The notes beneath the pieces are model-generated. The model saw only the letters and a program-made list of their open reading frames with translations, did not search any database and was not told the DNA's origin. The translations under genes were made by a program, and so were the position numbers. Shown here in pieces: positions 1-5,463 of a DNA stretch of 6,115 nucleotides; the stretch's first letter is position 1, and each line of letters opens with the position of its first letter. The stretch is from Candidatus Colimorpha enterica (lineage in GTDB: Bacteria > Bacillota > Clostridia > Oscillospirales > CAG-272): assembly GCA_018065475.1 (NCBI GenBank), contig JAGHTD010000296.1, forward strand, positions 1 to 6,115. Direction: 5' to 3'.

Positions 1-94
1 ATTTGCCGCGTTCGCGTCAGCGAACATTTCACATTTGCGGAGCAAATATTTCACAGCACAGCTATTTAACTAGCCCGCAGGGCAAATTTCGTTG
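1..94. repeat. Array of mini-hairpins separated by ATTTCAC heptamers (partial, runs off left edge)
   Basis: Short perfect inverted repeats alternate with a conserved heptamer. Stem GTTCGC/GCGAAC with loop GTCA lies at 10-25, ATTTGC/GCAAAT with loop GGA at 33-47, AGC/GCT with loop ACA at 55-63, and GCCC/GGGC with loop GCA at 73-83. The separators are ATTTCAC at 26-32 and 48-54, the variant ATTTAAC at 64-70, and ATTTCGTTG at 86-94, which leads directly into the terminator. Stem sequences differ from unit to unit while the hairpin form and separator are kept, so structure appears to be what is repeated. The array probably continues left of base 1. I recall similar ATTTCAC-spaced intergenic hairpin strings from gut Clostridia but cannot verify a family name. 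No coding function is visible. Confidence 0.75.
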
Positions 95-124
95 AAAAAA
101 GCAAGTCTCTCGACTTGCTTTTTT
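95..124 (-). terminator. Intrinsic terminator behind tRNA-Arg, symmetrical
   Basis: A perfect 12-bp inverted repeat: AAAAAAGCAAGT (95-106), six-base loop CTCTCG, then ACTTGCTTTTTT (113-124). On the minus strand the GCAAGT stem is followed by six T residues and begins two bases after the tRNA CCA end, so it is the natural terminator of the tRNA transcript. Because A6 and T6 flank the stem it would work equally well on the plus strand for anything entering from the left. It is also the last element of the mini-hairpin array. Confidence 0.9.
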
Positions 125-126
125 CG

Positions 127-203
127 TGGCGTTCCCGAGCGGATTCGAACCGCTGGCCTTTTGCTTAGGAGGCGAACGCTCTATCCTGCTGAGCTACGGG
201 AAC
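127..203 (-). tRNA. tRNA-Arg (anticodon CCU), CCA encoded
   Basis: Read on the minus strand this folds as a full cloverleaf. The acceptor stem GTTCCCG/CGGGAAC is perfect, the D stem is GCTC/GAGC with a GG-containing loop, the anticodon loop is CTCCTAA (anticodon CCT at plus-strand 167-169), the variable loop is five bases, and the T stem AGCGG/CCGCT is perfect with loop TTCGAAT. Discriminator G (base 130) and an encoded CCA (127-129) follow. The anticodon reads AGG arginine codons. The anticodon stem TTCGC/GCAAA has a C29-A41 mismatch (bases 174 and 162), where bacterial tRNA-Arg(CCU) usually pairs C with G. A consensus promoter lies upstream and a terminator two bases downstream, so it can be a monocistronic gene. 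No duplicated 3' end suggesting an integrated element is visible. Confidence 0.97.
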
Positions 204-206
204 ATT

Positions 207-227
207 TATCGGACTGCCGTTCCGATA
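207..227 (-). other. Hairpin in the 5' leader of tRNA-Arg
   Basis: TATCGGA (207-213) and TCCGATA (221-227) are a perfect 7-bp inverted repeat around a seven-base loop. It begins three bases upstream of the mature tRNA 5' end and lies inside the roughly 40-base leader predicted from the promoter. No T-run follows on either strand, so it does not look like a terminator. It may shape the precursor for RNase P cleavage, but that role is inference. Confidence 0.6.
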
Positions 228-249
228 CCCGAAACGACCGTACCCGTAT

Positions 250-278
250 ATTATATCACATTTGTTTTGCATTTGCAA
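250..278 (-). promoter_or_regulatory. Sigma-A-type promoter of tRNA-Arg
   Basis: On the minus strand, -35 TTGCAA (278-273), a 17-bp spacer and -10 TATAAT (255-250) preceded by TG one base upstream (extended -10). Transcription should start near 243, leaving about 40 bases of leader before the tRNA. A 10-bp perfect palindrome AATAGCTATT (277-286) overlaps the upstream edge of the -35 box. This promoter lies downstream of the glycosidase stop codon, so the tRNA can be transcribed independently. Confidence 0.8.
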
Positions 279-340
279 TAGCTATTTGCACAGTGATTGT
301 ATTATTTGCTGATATAAGCACCGATACGGCAGAGCCGAGG

Positions 341-1558
341 TCAGTTAGTCTCAAGCCATTTTGCAAAATTGAAAGCCAGGAGATTCCACGACTGGAAGCC
401 CTGATTATGCACGCCTTCTCCGGTGTCGGGATCGTAATATTCGTGCATTTCACCGCATTTTATGATGTCTCTGCCGAACATGACGACACTCTTTTCGGCA
501 AGCTCTTTCGCGAGGTCACGGTATCCGTATCTGAGCAGTCCCTCAAAAACGAGATAATTTACGTTTCCCCATATCGGGCCGAGCCAGCACGAAGGATTCC
601 CCGATTTGCGCACCAGGTACATTTTTTCAAGTCTTGAAAGGGAACGGACACCGTAATTTGCCCAGAAGGTGCGCGTGTCGGTCAGATGTTCGACGATTCT
701 TTCGGCTTCCTCGTCGGTAGCGATCCCCGTCCAAAGCGCAAGAAAACCCGACCAGACGTCAACGCGCATAAGGAGCGTGTTCCAATGGCGGGGAGCGCCG
801 GAATGGAGCCATCTGTCCGGATCGACGGGCGTAAGGTTGAGATCGACGGAATAATAGAAGCCGTCGCGCTCGTCCCAGCATTTGTCGCGGATGACCGCTT
901 TAAGATTTTCCGCTTTTTCAGCCCAAAGAGAGGCCTTTTCAACGTATCCGAGCATCTCGGCGAGCTTTGATACGGCAAGCATTTCTTTATACATCAGACA
1001 GTTGAGAAGGATCGAACCGCAGGAACCGTCCGGGCGGTAGAACGTGCAGGGATCGTTGTCAACTCCTATTGCGAAATCGTTGGTCCAGAAGAAAAGCCCC
1101 GATTCGTGGCGGCTGTTATTCTCATACCAACCGATAAACTTTTCGACAGACGGGAAGGTATCGCGCAGCCATTCCGCCGTTCCCGTGCGCTCCGAAAGGA
1201 AAAGAGCGTGCTGAGCGAGACACGGCTTGTGAATGTTGTCTTTCTTGCCGGGGACGAGGTCAAAAATTGATTTGTCGGGTGTGATATTGATCGGGATACG
1301 GCCTTCTTCGTCCTGGTGCTCGAGGAAGTTGAGGACGCATCCGTATTCATATTCGGTTATATCCTGCCCGTCGGCGATCTCGGAAAGAGCGTAGTCGGTC
1401 AGCCAGCTGTCCCAGTCCCACAGTTCATACTGATAGGTGCTTCCGGGTACTATGAAAGGATGGCGTATTTTTCCTTTTGCCTCGCGGAAACAGTGTCTGA
1501 AACTGCTTTTTGCGTATTCTTCGATCGCTGTGCAGTATTGCTGAAGTTCGTTTGTCAT
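341..1558 (-). CDS. GH63/mannosylglycerate-hydrolase-like glycosidase, cytoplasmic
   Basis: A 405-residue protein resembling the (alpha/alpha)6-barrel enzymes of GH63, close to the MGH1-type/trehalase-like domain. These hydrolyse alpha-glucosides, glucosylglycerate or mannosylglycerate; the substrate here cannot be assigned. Recognisable segments are WDWDS (47-51), GVDNDP (165-170), WLGPIWGNVNYL (325-336), MHEYYDPDTGEG (371-382) and GFQSWN (387-392). By analogy with the family, Asp167 is the candidate general acid and Glu373 the candidate base. There is no signal peptide or membrane segment, so the substrate is probably cytoplasmic. The ATG at 1558 is preferred because AAAGGA lies six bases upstream; an in-frame TTG at 1573 would overlap that ribosome binding site. 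It has its own strong promoter and no terminator before the tRNA. No sugar transporter adjoins it. Fold confidence is high, reaction confidence low. Confidence 0.87.
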   Translation of the reverse strand: MTNELQQYCTAIEEYAKSSFRHCFREAKGKIRHPFIVPGSTYQYELWDWDSWLTDYALSEIADGQDITEYEYGCVLNFLEHQDEEGRIPINITPDKSIFDLVPGKKDNIHKPCLAQHALFLSERTGTAEWLRDTFPSVEKFIGWYENNSRHESGLFFWTNDFAIGVDNDPCTFYRPDGSCGSILLNCLMYKEMLAVSKLAEMLGYVEKASLWAEKAENLKAVIRDKCWDERDGFYYSVDLNLTPVDPDRWLHSGAPRHWNTLLMRVDVWSGFLALWTGIATDEEAERIVEHLTDTRTFWANYGVRSLSRLEKMYLVRKSGNPSCWLGPIWGNVNYLVFEGLLRYGYRDLAKELAEKSVVMFGRDIIKCGEMHEYYDPDTGEGVHNQGFQSWNLLAFNFAKWLETN

Positions 1559-1564
1559 TATCTG

Positions 1565-1570
1565 TCCTTT
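1565..1570 (-). promoter_or_regulatory. Ribosome binding site that fixes the glycosidase start
   Basis: The minus strand reads AAAGGA, six bases before the ATG at 1558. The upstream in-frame TTG (1573-1571) directly abuts this site and has no Shine-Dalgarno sequence at a sensible distance. Translation therefore most likely starts MTNELQQ rather than five codons earlier. Confidence 0.8.
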
Positions 1571-1612
1571 CAATGGCTTATATAATAATCATTGCATCAT
1601 TTAACGGTTTTG

Positions 1613-1641
1613 ATTATAACACTTTGCCTCTTTTTTGTCAA
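1613..1641 (-). promoter_or_regulatory. Perfect-consensus promoter of the glycosidase gene
   Basis: On the minus strand, -35 TTGACA (1641-1636), a 17-bp spacer and -10 TATAAT (1618-1613), with TG one base upstream of the -10. Both hexamers match consensus exactly. The start site should be near 1606, giving a leader of about 48 bases. That leader contains a direct repeat, ATCATT-GC-ATCATT on the plus strand (1588-1601), which could be a repressor site. A promoter this strong for a catabolic enzyme usually needs negative control, but no operator could be identified with confidence. Confidence 0.88.
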
Positions 1642-1668
1642 CAGAATTACAAAAATAATGTCAGACTA

Positions 1669-1697
1669 TTGAATTATTGCGCTATTGATGGTATAAT
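1669..1697 (+). promoter_or_regulatory. Sigma-A-type promoter of the coaW operon
   Basis: -35 TTGAAT (1669-1674), a 17-bp spacer and -10 TATAAT (1692-1697), with TG one base upstream of the -10. The start site should be near 1704, leaving a leader of about 20 bases with GAGGA (1712-1716) seven bases before the ATG. The heptamer CTATTGA occurs at 1666-1672 and again at 1682-1688, one copy overlapping the -35 and one inside the spacer. The promoter stands back to back with that of the glycosidase; the two -35 boxes are 27 bp apart. Confidence 0.85.
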
Positions 1698-1723
1698 CAT
1701 ATCAAAGAAACGAGGAAAATGAA

Positions 1724-2557
1724 ATGAGTGTTATTATCGGAATCGACGTGGGCGGAAGCACCACGAAGATCGTCGGATTTGACAAAAACAAAAATATTAT
1801 TGAACCGATGTTCGTGAAGGCAAACGACCCTATCACGTCGGTTTACGGCGCTTTCGGTAAGTTCACAGACGTGAATAGCATCGACCTCGGCGATATTGAA
1901 AAGATTATGGTCACGGGTGTCGGCTCGTCTTATCTCAACAAGCCGATCTACGGCCTTGACTGCTGTCACGTCGGGGAGTTCGATTCGATAGGAACCGGAG
2001 GGCTTTACCTCTCGGGACTTGACAAGGGCATCGTCGTAAGTATGGGTACCGGTACCGCCATGGTCATCGCAGAGCGCGGACGTCCGGTCGAATACGTCGG
2101 CGGTACGGGAGTCGGCGGAGGTACGCTCACCGGGCTTTCGAAAAATCTTATCGGCGTCAGCCACGTTCAGGATATCGTCGATCTCGCGAAGACGGGCGAT
2201 CTTTCAAAGGTCGATCTCTGCGTCAGCGATATGACCGCAAAATCCATCAAGGGGATGACGGACGATCTGACGGCGGCAAACTTCGGCAAAACAAGCGACC
2301 TTGCGTCGAAGAACGACCTTGCCTACGGCCTTCTCAATATGGTCTTTGAGACGGTCGCTATGCTCTCGCTGTTTGCGGCAAGGGATAAGGGTACCGACAA
2401 CATCATCATGACGGGCAACCTCACGGTGATCTATCAGGCAAAGGATTTCTTCGACAGATTCACCCGCCTTTTCGGAAAAAACTATTTTGCCCCGAAGTAT
2501 TCAAACTTCGCTACGGCAATAGGCGCGGCGCTCCTTGCCTTCGACGACCGTAAATGA
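1724..2557 (+). CDS. coaW: Type II pantothenate kinase
   Basis: Phosphorylates pantothenate with ATP to 4'-phosphopantothenate, the first step of coenzyme A synthesis, in the cytoplasm. The 277-residue length fits bacterial type II enzymes (Staphylococcus aureus CoaW is about 267). It has the ASKHA/Fumble layout: phosphate-1 loop DVGGSTTK (8-15), a GEFDS segment whose Glu85 matches the catalytic glutamate of the family, phosphate-2 loop MGTGTA (107-112), the glycine-rich GGTGVGGGT (126-134), the strongly characteristic DLTAANFG (181-188), and the adenosine-side strand IIMTGNL (227-233). The ATG at 1724 is preceded by GAGGA and a consensus promoter. Type II enzymes of this kind are often insensitive to CoA feedback; whether this one is cannot be read here. 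Its stop overlaps the next gene's start as ATGA. A BadF-type ATPase or other sugar-kinase-like protein is a less likely alternative because of DLTAANFG. Confidence 0.93.
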   Translation: MSVIIGIDVGGSTTKIVGFDKNKNIIEPMFVKANDPITSVYGAFGKFTDVNSIDLGDIEKIMVTGVGSSYLNKPIYGLDCCHVGEFDSIGTGGLYLSGLDKGIVVSMGTGTAMVIAERGRPVEYVGGTGVGGGTLTGLSKNLIGVSHVQDIVDLAKTGDLSKVDLCVSDMTAKSIKGMTDDLTAANFGKTSDLASKNDLAYGLLNMVFETVAMLSLFAARDKGTDNIIMTGNLTVIYQAKDFFDRFTRLFGKNYFAPKYSNFATAIGAALLAFDDRK

Positions 2558-3357
2558 AAAAAGCTTTTATAATCTCCTCTGTCCTTCTTGCCTGCCTTGC
2601 CGCGGTGCTCATCATATCATCAACGGTCAGACACGGCGGCGACGAAAAGGTCACGGATGAGATAACGAAGGAGATAATCCCGGTCGAAAGCATGACCGTC
2701 CCCGAGAATACCGCTCTGCTCCCCACCGAGTACGATGCCGAAAACCTCTCGGTGGAATACGAAACGCTGACGAAAGAGCACAGCCGTGACGGCGTTCAGC
2801 TCATCCTCAACTATCTCCAATATCCCGTGTTCACCGGCTCGCTCGCCGACGGGAAGATCAACGAAGACATCCTCGAAAAGGGAACAAAGCTGATCGAGAT
2901 CACATCCTCGGATATCGTCGTGGCGATGGAAAAGAGAGATTATTCGGACTATTTCGAGGCGGTGCAGAGGAACTGCGTCCCCACGGTGTTTCAGAAAGGG
3001 CGCTGCATCTCGGTGCGATTCACCGTGACGGATATCAGCGACGGTGCCGTGGACGGCGAAAGGACGGTGTCCTTCAACTACAACGCCGAAACGGGCGGGG
3101 AAATGCCGCTCTGCGAGTTCCTCGGATGGGATCCCGACTTCACCGACGAGTATGTTAAGAACGTCTTTTCGCTTCTCATATCCTCCGAGAGAGACAAATA
3201 CTACGACGACGCATACGAGATCATCTCCCTGTCGAGACTGAAAAACGGGTACTATATCACCGAAGAGGGAATAGTGCTTTACCTTGATTCCGGCTTCATC
3301 TCCCCTTCCGTTTACGGAATGACCGAGGTGTTCATAGAATACGACAAGCTGAAATGA
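2554..3357 (+). CDS. Membrane-anchored DUF4163/DUF3298 protein, RsiV/PdaC-like
   Basis: A 267-residue protein with a short basic N-terminus and one hydrophobic segment (about 4-23), followed by an exported domain. There is no lipobox and no clear signal peptidase site, so a membrane anchor is most likely. Residues 82-170 resemble DUF4163, with QYPVFTG (89-95) near its start. Residues 171-267 resemble DUF3298, with GYYITEEGIVLYL (232-244) and a final FIEYDKLK, as in the C-terminus of the anti-sigma factor RsiV and the N-terminal half of PdaC. No NodB deacetylase domain and no cytoplasmic anti-sigma segment are present, so neither enzymatic nor sigma-binding function is supported. Cys141, Cys151 and Cys187 lie outside the membrane. 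The start overlaps coaW by ATGA and has no evident Shine-Dalgarno sequence, pointing to translational coupling. Domain assignment is by recognition only. Confidence 0.82.
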   Translation: MKKAFIISSVLLACLAAVLIISSTVRHGGDEKVTDEITKEIIPVESMTVPENTALLPTEYDAENLSVEYETLTKEHSRDGVQLILNYLQYPVFTGSLADGKINEDILEKGTKLIEITSSDIVVAMEKRDYSDYFEAVQRNCVPTVFQKGRCISVRFTVTDISDGAVDGERTVSFNYNAETGGEMPLCEFLGWDPDFTDEYVKNVFSLLISSERDKYYDDAYEIISLSRLKNGYYITEEGIVLYLDSGFISPSVYGMTEVFIEYDKLK

Positions 3358-3383
3358 GCTTGTAATTGTAATTGAAAAGAAGA

Positions 3384-3411
3384 AAACCGCCGAGGTCATC
3401 CTCGGCGGTTT
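3384..3411. terminator. Bidirectional terminator between convergent operons
   Basis: A perfect 12-bp stem, AAACCGCCGAGG (3384-3395) and CCTCGGCGGTTT (3400-3411), with loop TCAT. On the minus strand the stem is followed by a T-rich tract (TTTTCTTCTTTTC), making it a good terminator for potD, whose stop is nine bases away. On the plus strand the following tract, TTTCGCTT, is weaker, but the GC-rich stem should still stop the coaW operon transcript. Confidence 0.9.
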
Positions 3412-3420
3412 CGCTTGTTA

Positions 3421-4659
3421 TCAGGTTTCGTATTTCTTCTTGTTGCGGTATTTCTTGATGCAGGAGCTTGTGACGATAGCTACGACAAGAACGGCGACGA
3501 TTATTCCGCAGATAACGTATATCTCGGAGCCGATCGTACTCTCGATCTTCAGGTCTTCCCAAAGCGAGTTCATAAGGTTTCTCGTATCGTCGGGAAGGTC
3601 GAAGAAGTATTCCATTTTCTCTGCGTTGAAGCTGTAGAGAAGCTCGATGGCGTCGGGGTGGATCTCCTCGGTCATATACTCGACGTAATCGGGGTTGGAA
3701 CGGACGGACTTGACGGGGGAAGCGTAGCAGATGTATTCTGCGTTTGCGACCGCGATGTCCTCGGTGAGGACGAAGTTGATCCATTCAAGGGCGAGATCGC
3801 GGCTCTGTGCGTTTGTGGGGATGCACATTGCGTCAACGTAAACGTTGTTGCCTTCTTCGGGATAGAAGAACGCGAGGTCCTCGTTGTCTGCGTACATCGT
3901 GAGGAAGTCGCCGGTGTAGTAAGCGCCGACGGCGGCGGAGCCGCCCTTCATCTTGTTGAAGACTTCGTCCATGACGTAGCCCTGTACGACGTTCTTCTGC
4001 TCTTTGAGGGACTCGAATGCTGCCTTCCATTCCTCTTCCTTTTCGGTGTTGAGACTGTAGCCGAGCTTTTCAAGCGCCGTTGCGAATGCGTCGCGGGGGT
4101 TGTTGAACTGAAGGATGTTGCCCTTGTACTTTTCGGACCACATAAGATTCCACGAGCCGATGTCGGGATCGTTTTCCTCGACCATTGACGTATTGTAGAT
4201 CACGCCGACGGTACCGAAGGTGTAGGGAACCGAATATGCGTTGTCGGGATCGTAGTAGAGGCTCTTGAACTGATCGTCTATCTCACCGTAGAGCGGGATG
4301 TTCTCGGCGGGATTGATCGGTTGGATGAGCTTCTCGGCTATGAGGCGGGCGACCATATAGTCGGAGGGGATGACTACGTCGTAGCTTACGGCACCGCTCG
4401 AAAGCTTTGCATAAAGGTCCTCGTTGCTCGCGTAGGTGGAGTAGTTGACCTTTACCTTTTTGCCGTATTTTTCAAGGTAGTATTTTTCGAACTCTTTGTT
4501 GACGTTTACGGTGTCTTCGCTTCCGTCGGAGATGTATTCACCCCAGTTGTAAACGTAAAGCGTCCTTACGTCATCTTCGTCGCCGCTTTCGCTTGAAGCG
4601 CAGGAGCAGAGGAGAAGAGCGGAAATCAGGATAAGTGCGAAAATCAGTAATTTTTTCAT
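3421..4659 (-). CDS. potD: Spermidine/putrescine ABC transporter substrate-binding lipoprotein with an extra C-terminal membrane helix
   Basis: Captures polyamines outside the membrane and delivers them to PotBC. The N-terminus MKKLLIF... with LCSC (17-20) is a lipoprotein signal, Cys20 being the likely lipidated residue. The mature part follows PotD: YNWGEYI (37-43, with the ligand-stacking Trp39), YDVVIPSDY (93-101), PYTFGTVGVIYN (145-156), RDAFATALEKLGY (189-201) and VDAMCIPTNA (275-284), where Asp276 matches the aspartate that binds the polyamine amine in E. coli PotD. Tyr replaces Trp at 274, so specificity may differ. At 412 residues it is about 60 longer than E. coli PotD: residues 379-400 form a hydrophobic helix followed by a basic tail (KKYRNKKKYET). 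The ATG at 4659 directly follows the potC stop, and AAAGGAG (4675-4669) lies within the end of potC. It is the last gene of the operon. Confidence 0.95.
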   Translation of the reverse strand: MKKLLIFALILISALLLCSCASSESGDEDDVRTLYVYNWGEYISDGSEDTVNVNKEFEKYYLEKYGKKVKVNYSTYASNEDLYAKLSSGAVSYDVVIPSDYMVARLIAEKLIQPINPAENIPLYGEIDDQFKSLYYDPDNAYSVPYTFGTVGVIYNTSMVEENDPDIGSWNLMWSEKYKGNILQFNNPRDAFATALEKLGYSLNTEKEEEWKAAFESLKEQKNVVQGYVMDEVFNKMKGGSAAVGAYYTGDFLTMYADNEDLAFFYPEEGNNVYVDAMCIPTNAQSRDLALEWINFVLTEDIAVANAEYICYASPVKSVRSNPDYVEYMTEEIHPDAIELLYSFNAEKMEYFFDLPDDTRNLMNSLWEDLKIESTIGSEIYVICGIIVAVLVVAIVTSSCIKKYRNKKKYET

Positions 4660-5463
4660 TTATTTTGACTCCTTTTTGGATGTTTTTCCGTTGCCGGTAA
4701 AGTTTACTGCAAGAAGCAGCGCGAGGATAACGATGACCATAAGGGCGCAGAGGGCGTACATCGAGTACTTGACCTCGTGGACCGTCTGGTTATAGACGTA
4801 AAGCGGAAGGGTCTGAAAATCCGGCGATGAAACGAAGTGCGAGGTGACGAAATCGTCAAGCGAAAGCGTGAATCCGAGCATAAGTCCCGAAACGACGCCG
4901 GGGAGGATGAACGGAAGCTCGATCTTGAAGAAGGTCCTGGTCGGAGTGCATCCGAGGTCGAGGGCGGCTTCTATGAGCTTTTTGTCCATCTGCTTGAATC
5001 TCGGCAGGATCGACAGAATCACGTAAGGAAGACTGAACGTAGTGTGGGTGATGAGCATCGTCGTCCAGCCGAACTTGATCTTAAGAAATGGCATCGAAGA
5101 AGCGGCGACGAAGAGAAGCATCATCGAGACACCGGTCACGATATCGGGGTTCATCATCGGGATGTTTGTCACCGACGTCACCGCCGATTTCAGGTACTTG
5201 GAGCGCATCCTGTCGATACCGAGGGAGGCAAAGGTGCCGATGTCGGTTGCGAGAGCGGAGGATGTGACGGCGAGAAGAAGCGAGTTCTTCAGAGCCATCA
5301 GCGCCTCGCGGTCACGGAACAGCTCGCGGTACCAGTAAAGCGAAAAACCGGAAAAATGGTTGAGGGAGCCGGCGCGGTTGAAGGAGAACACGACCAGCAC
5401 GACGATTGGCAGGTAGAGAAGAACGAAAACCAGCCACAGATAGATCTTTGACAATACTTTCAT
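4660..5463 (-). CDS. potC: Spermidine/putrescine ABC transporter permease PotC
   Basis: An inner permease subunit that pairs with PotB and is driven by the ATPase PotA. The 267 residues match the usual length (E. coli PotC about 264). Several hydrophobic segments are visible, the first at about 7-28 and the last at about 236-254. The EAA loop that contacts the ATPase is EAALDLGCTPTRTFFKIELP (165-184) with the conserved Gly189. SLDDFVTSHF (201-210) is typical of PotC. The ATG at 5463 overlaps the potB stop as ATGA and has GGGGAG eight bases upstream. Its TAA stop is immediately followed by the potD ATG, with no intergenic base. This packing implies tightly coupled translation of potB, potC and potD. 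Confidence 0.95.
   Translation of the reverse strand: MKVLSKIYLWLVFVLLYLPIVVLVVFSFNRAGSLNHFSGFSLYWYRELFRDREALMALKNSLLLAVTSSALATDIGTFASLGIDRMRSKYLKSAVTSVTNIPMMNPDIVTGVSMMLLFVAASSMPFLKIKFGWTTMLITHTTFSLPYVILSILPRFKQMDKKLIEAALDLGCTPTRTFFKIELPFILPGVVSGLMLGFTLSLDDFVTSHFVSSPDFQTLPLYVYNQTVHEVKYSMYALCALMVIVILALLLAVNFTGNGKTSKKESK

Noticed and set aside
1..94. Possible CRISPR array because of the recurring ATTTCAC word
   Set aside because: The repeat is only seven bases, spacing is irregular (22, 16, 22), and the intervening segments are themselves palindromic; no cas gene is in view.
127..203. tRNA-Arg as an integration site for a mobile element
   Set aside because: No integrase, no second copy of the tRNA 3' end and no shift in gene content are visible within the window.
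92..637. Plus-strand open frame of 181 codons beginning MKKASLSTCFF and containing PERIRTAG...RRRTLYPAELRE
   Set aside because: It is the antisense translation of the terminator, the tRNA-Arg gene and the 3' end of the glycosidase. The PERIRTA/TLYPAELRE pattern is a familiar false protein produced by tRNA genes.
1719..1727. Two-codon frame ATG AAA TGA overlapping the coaW start
   Set aside because: Its ATG at 1719 is only two bases from GAGGA, too close for efficient initiation, and the overlap is likely chance in an A-rich leader.
1697..2164. Minus-strand open frame of 155 codons opposite coaW
   Set aside because: Its composition is that of a shadow frame and the plus strand encodes a complete pantothenate kinase with all its motifs.
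2620..3399. Minus-strand open frame of 259 codons opposite the DUF4163/DUF3298 gene
   Set aside because: It runs through the bidirectional terminator and has no recognisable domain or ribosome binding site, while the plus-strand gene has a membrane anchor, family motifs and coupling to coaW.
3415..4188. Plus-strand open frame of 257 codons opposite potD
   Set aside because: It lies entirely antisense to a well-recognised PotD, is rich in Val, Gly and Asp runs typical of reverse-strand shadows, and has no ribosome binding site or recognisable domain.
4837..5451. Plus-strand open frame of 204 codons opposite potC
   Set aside because: A highly charged, low-complexity translation (many Glu, Arg, His, Asp), typical of the reverse of a membrane protein gene, with no start signals.
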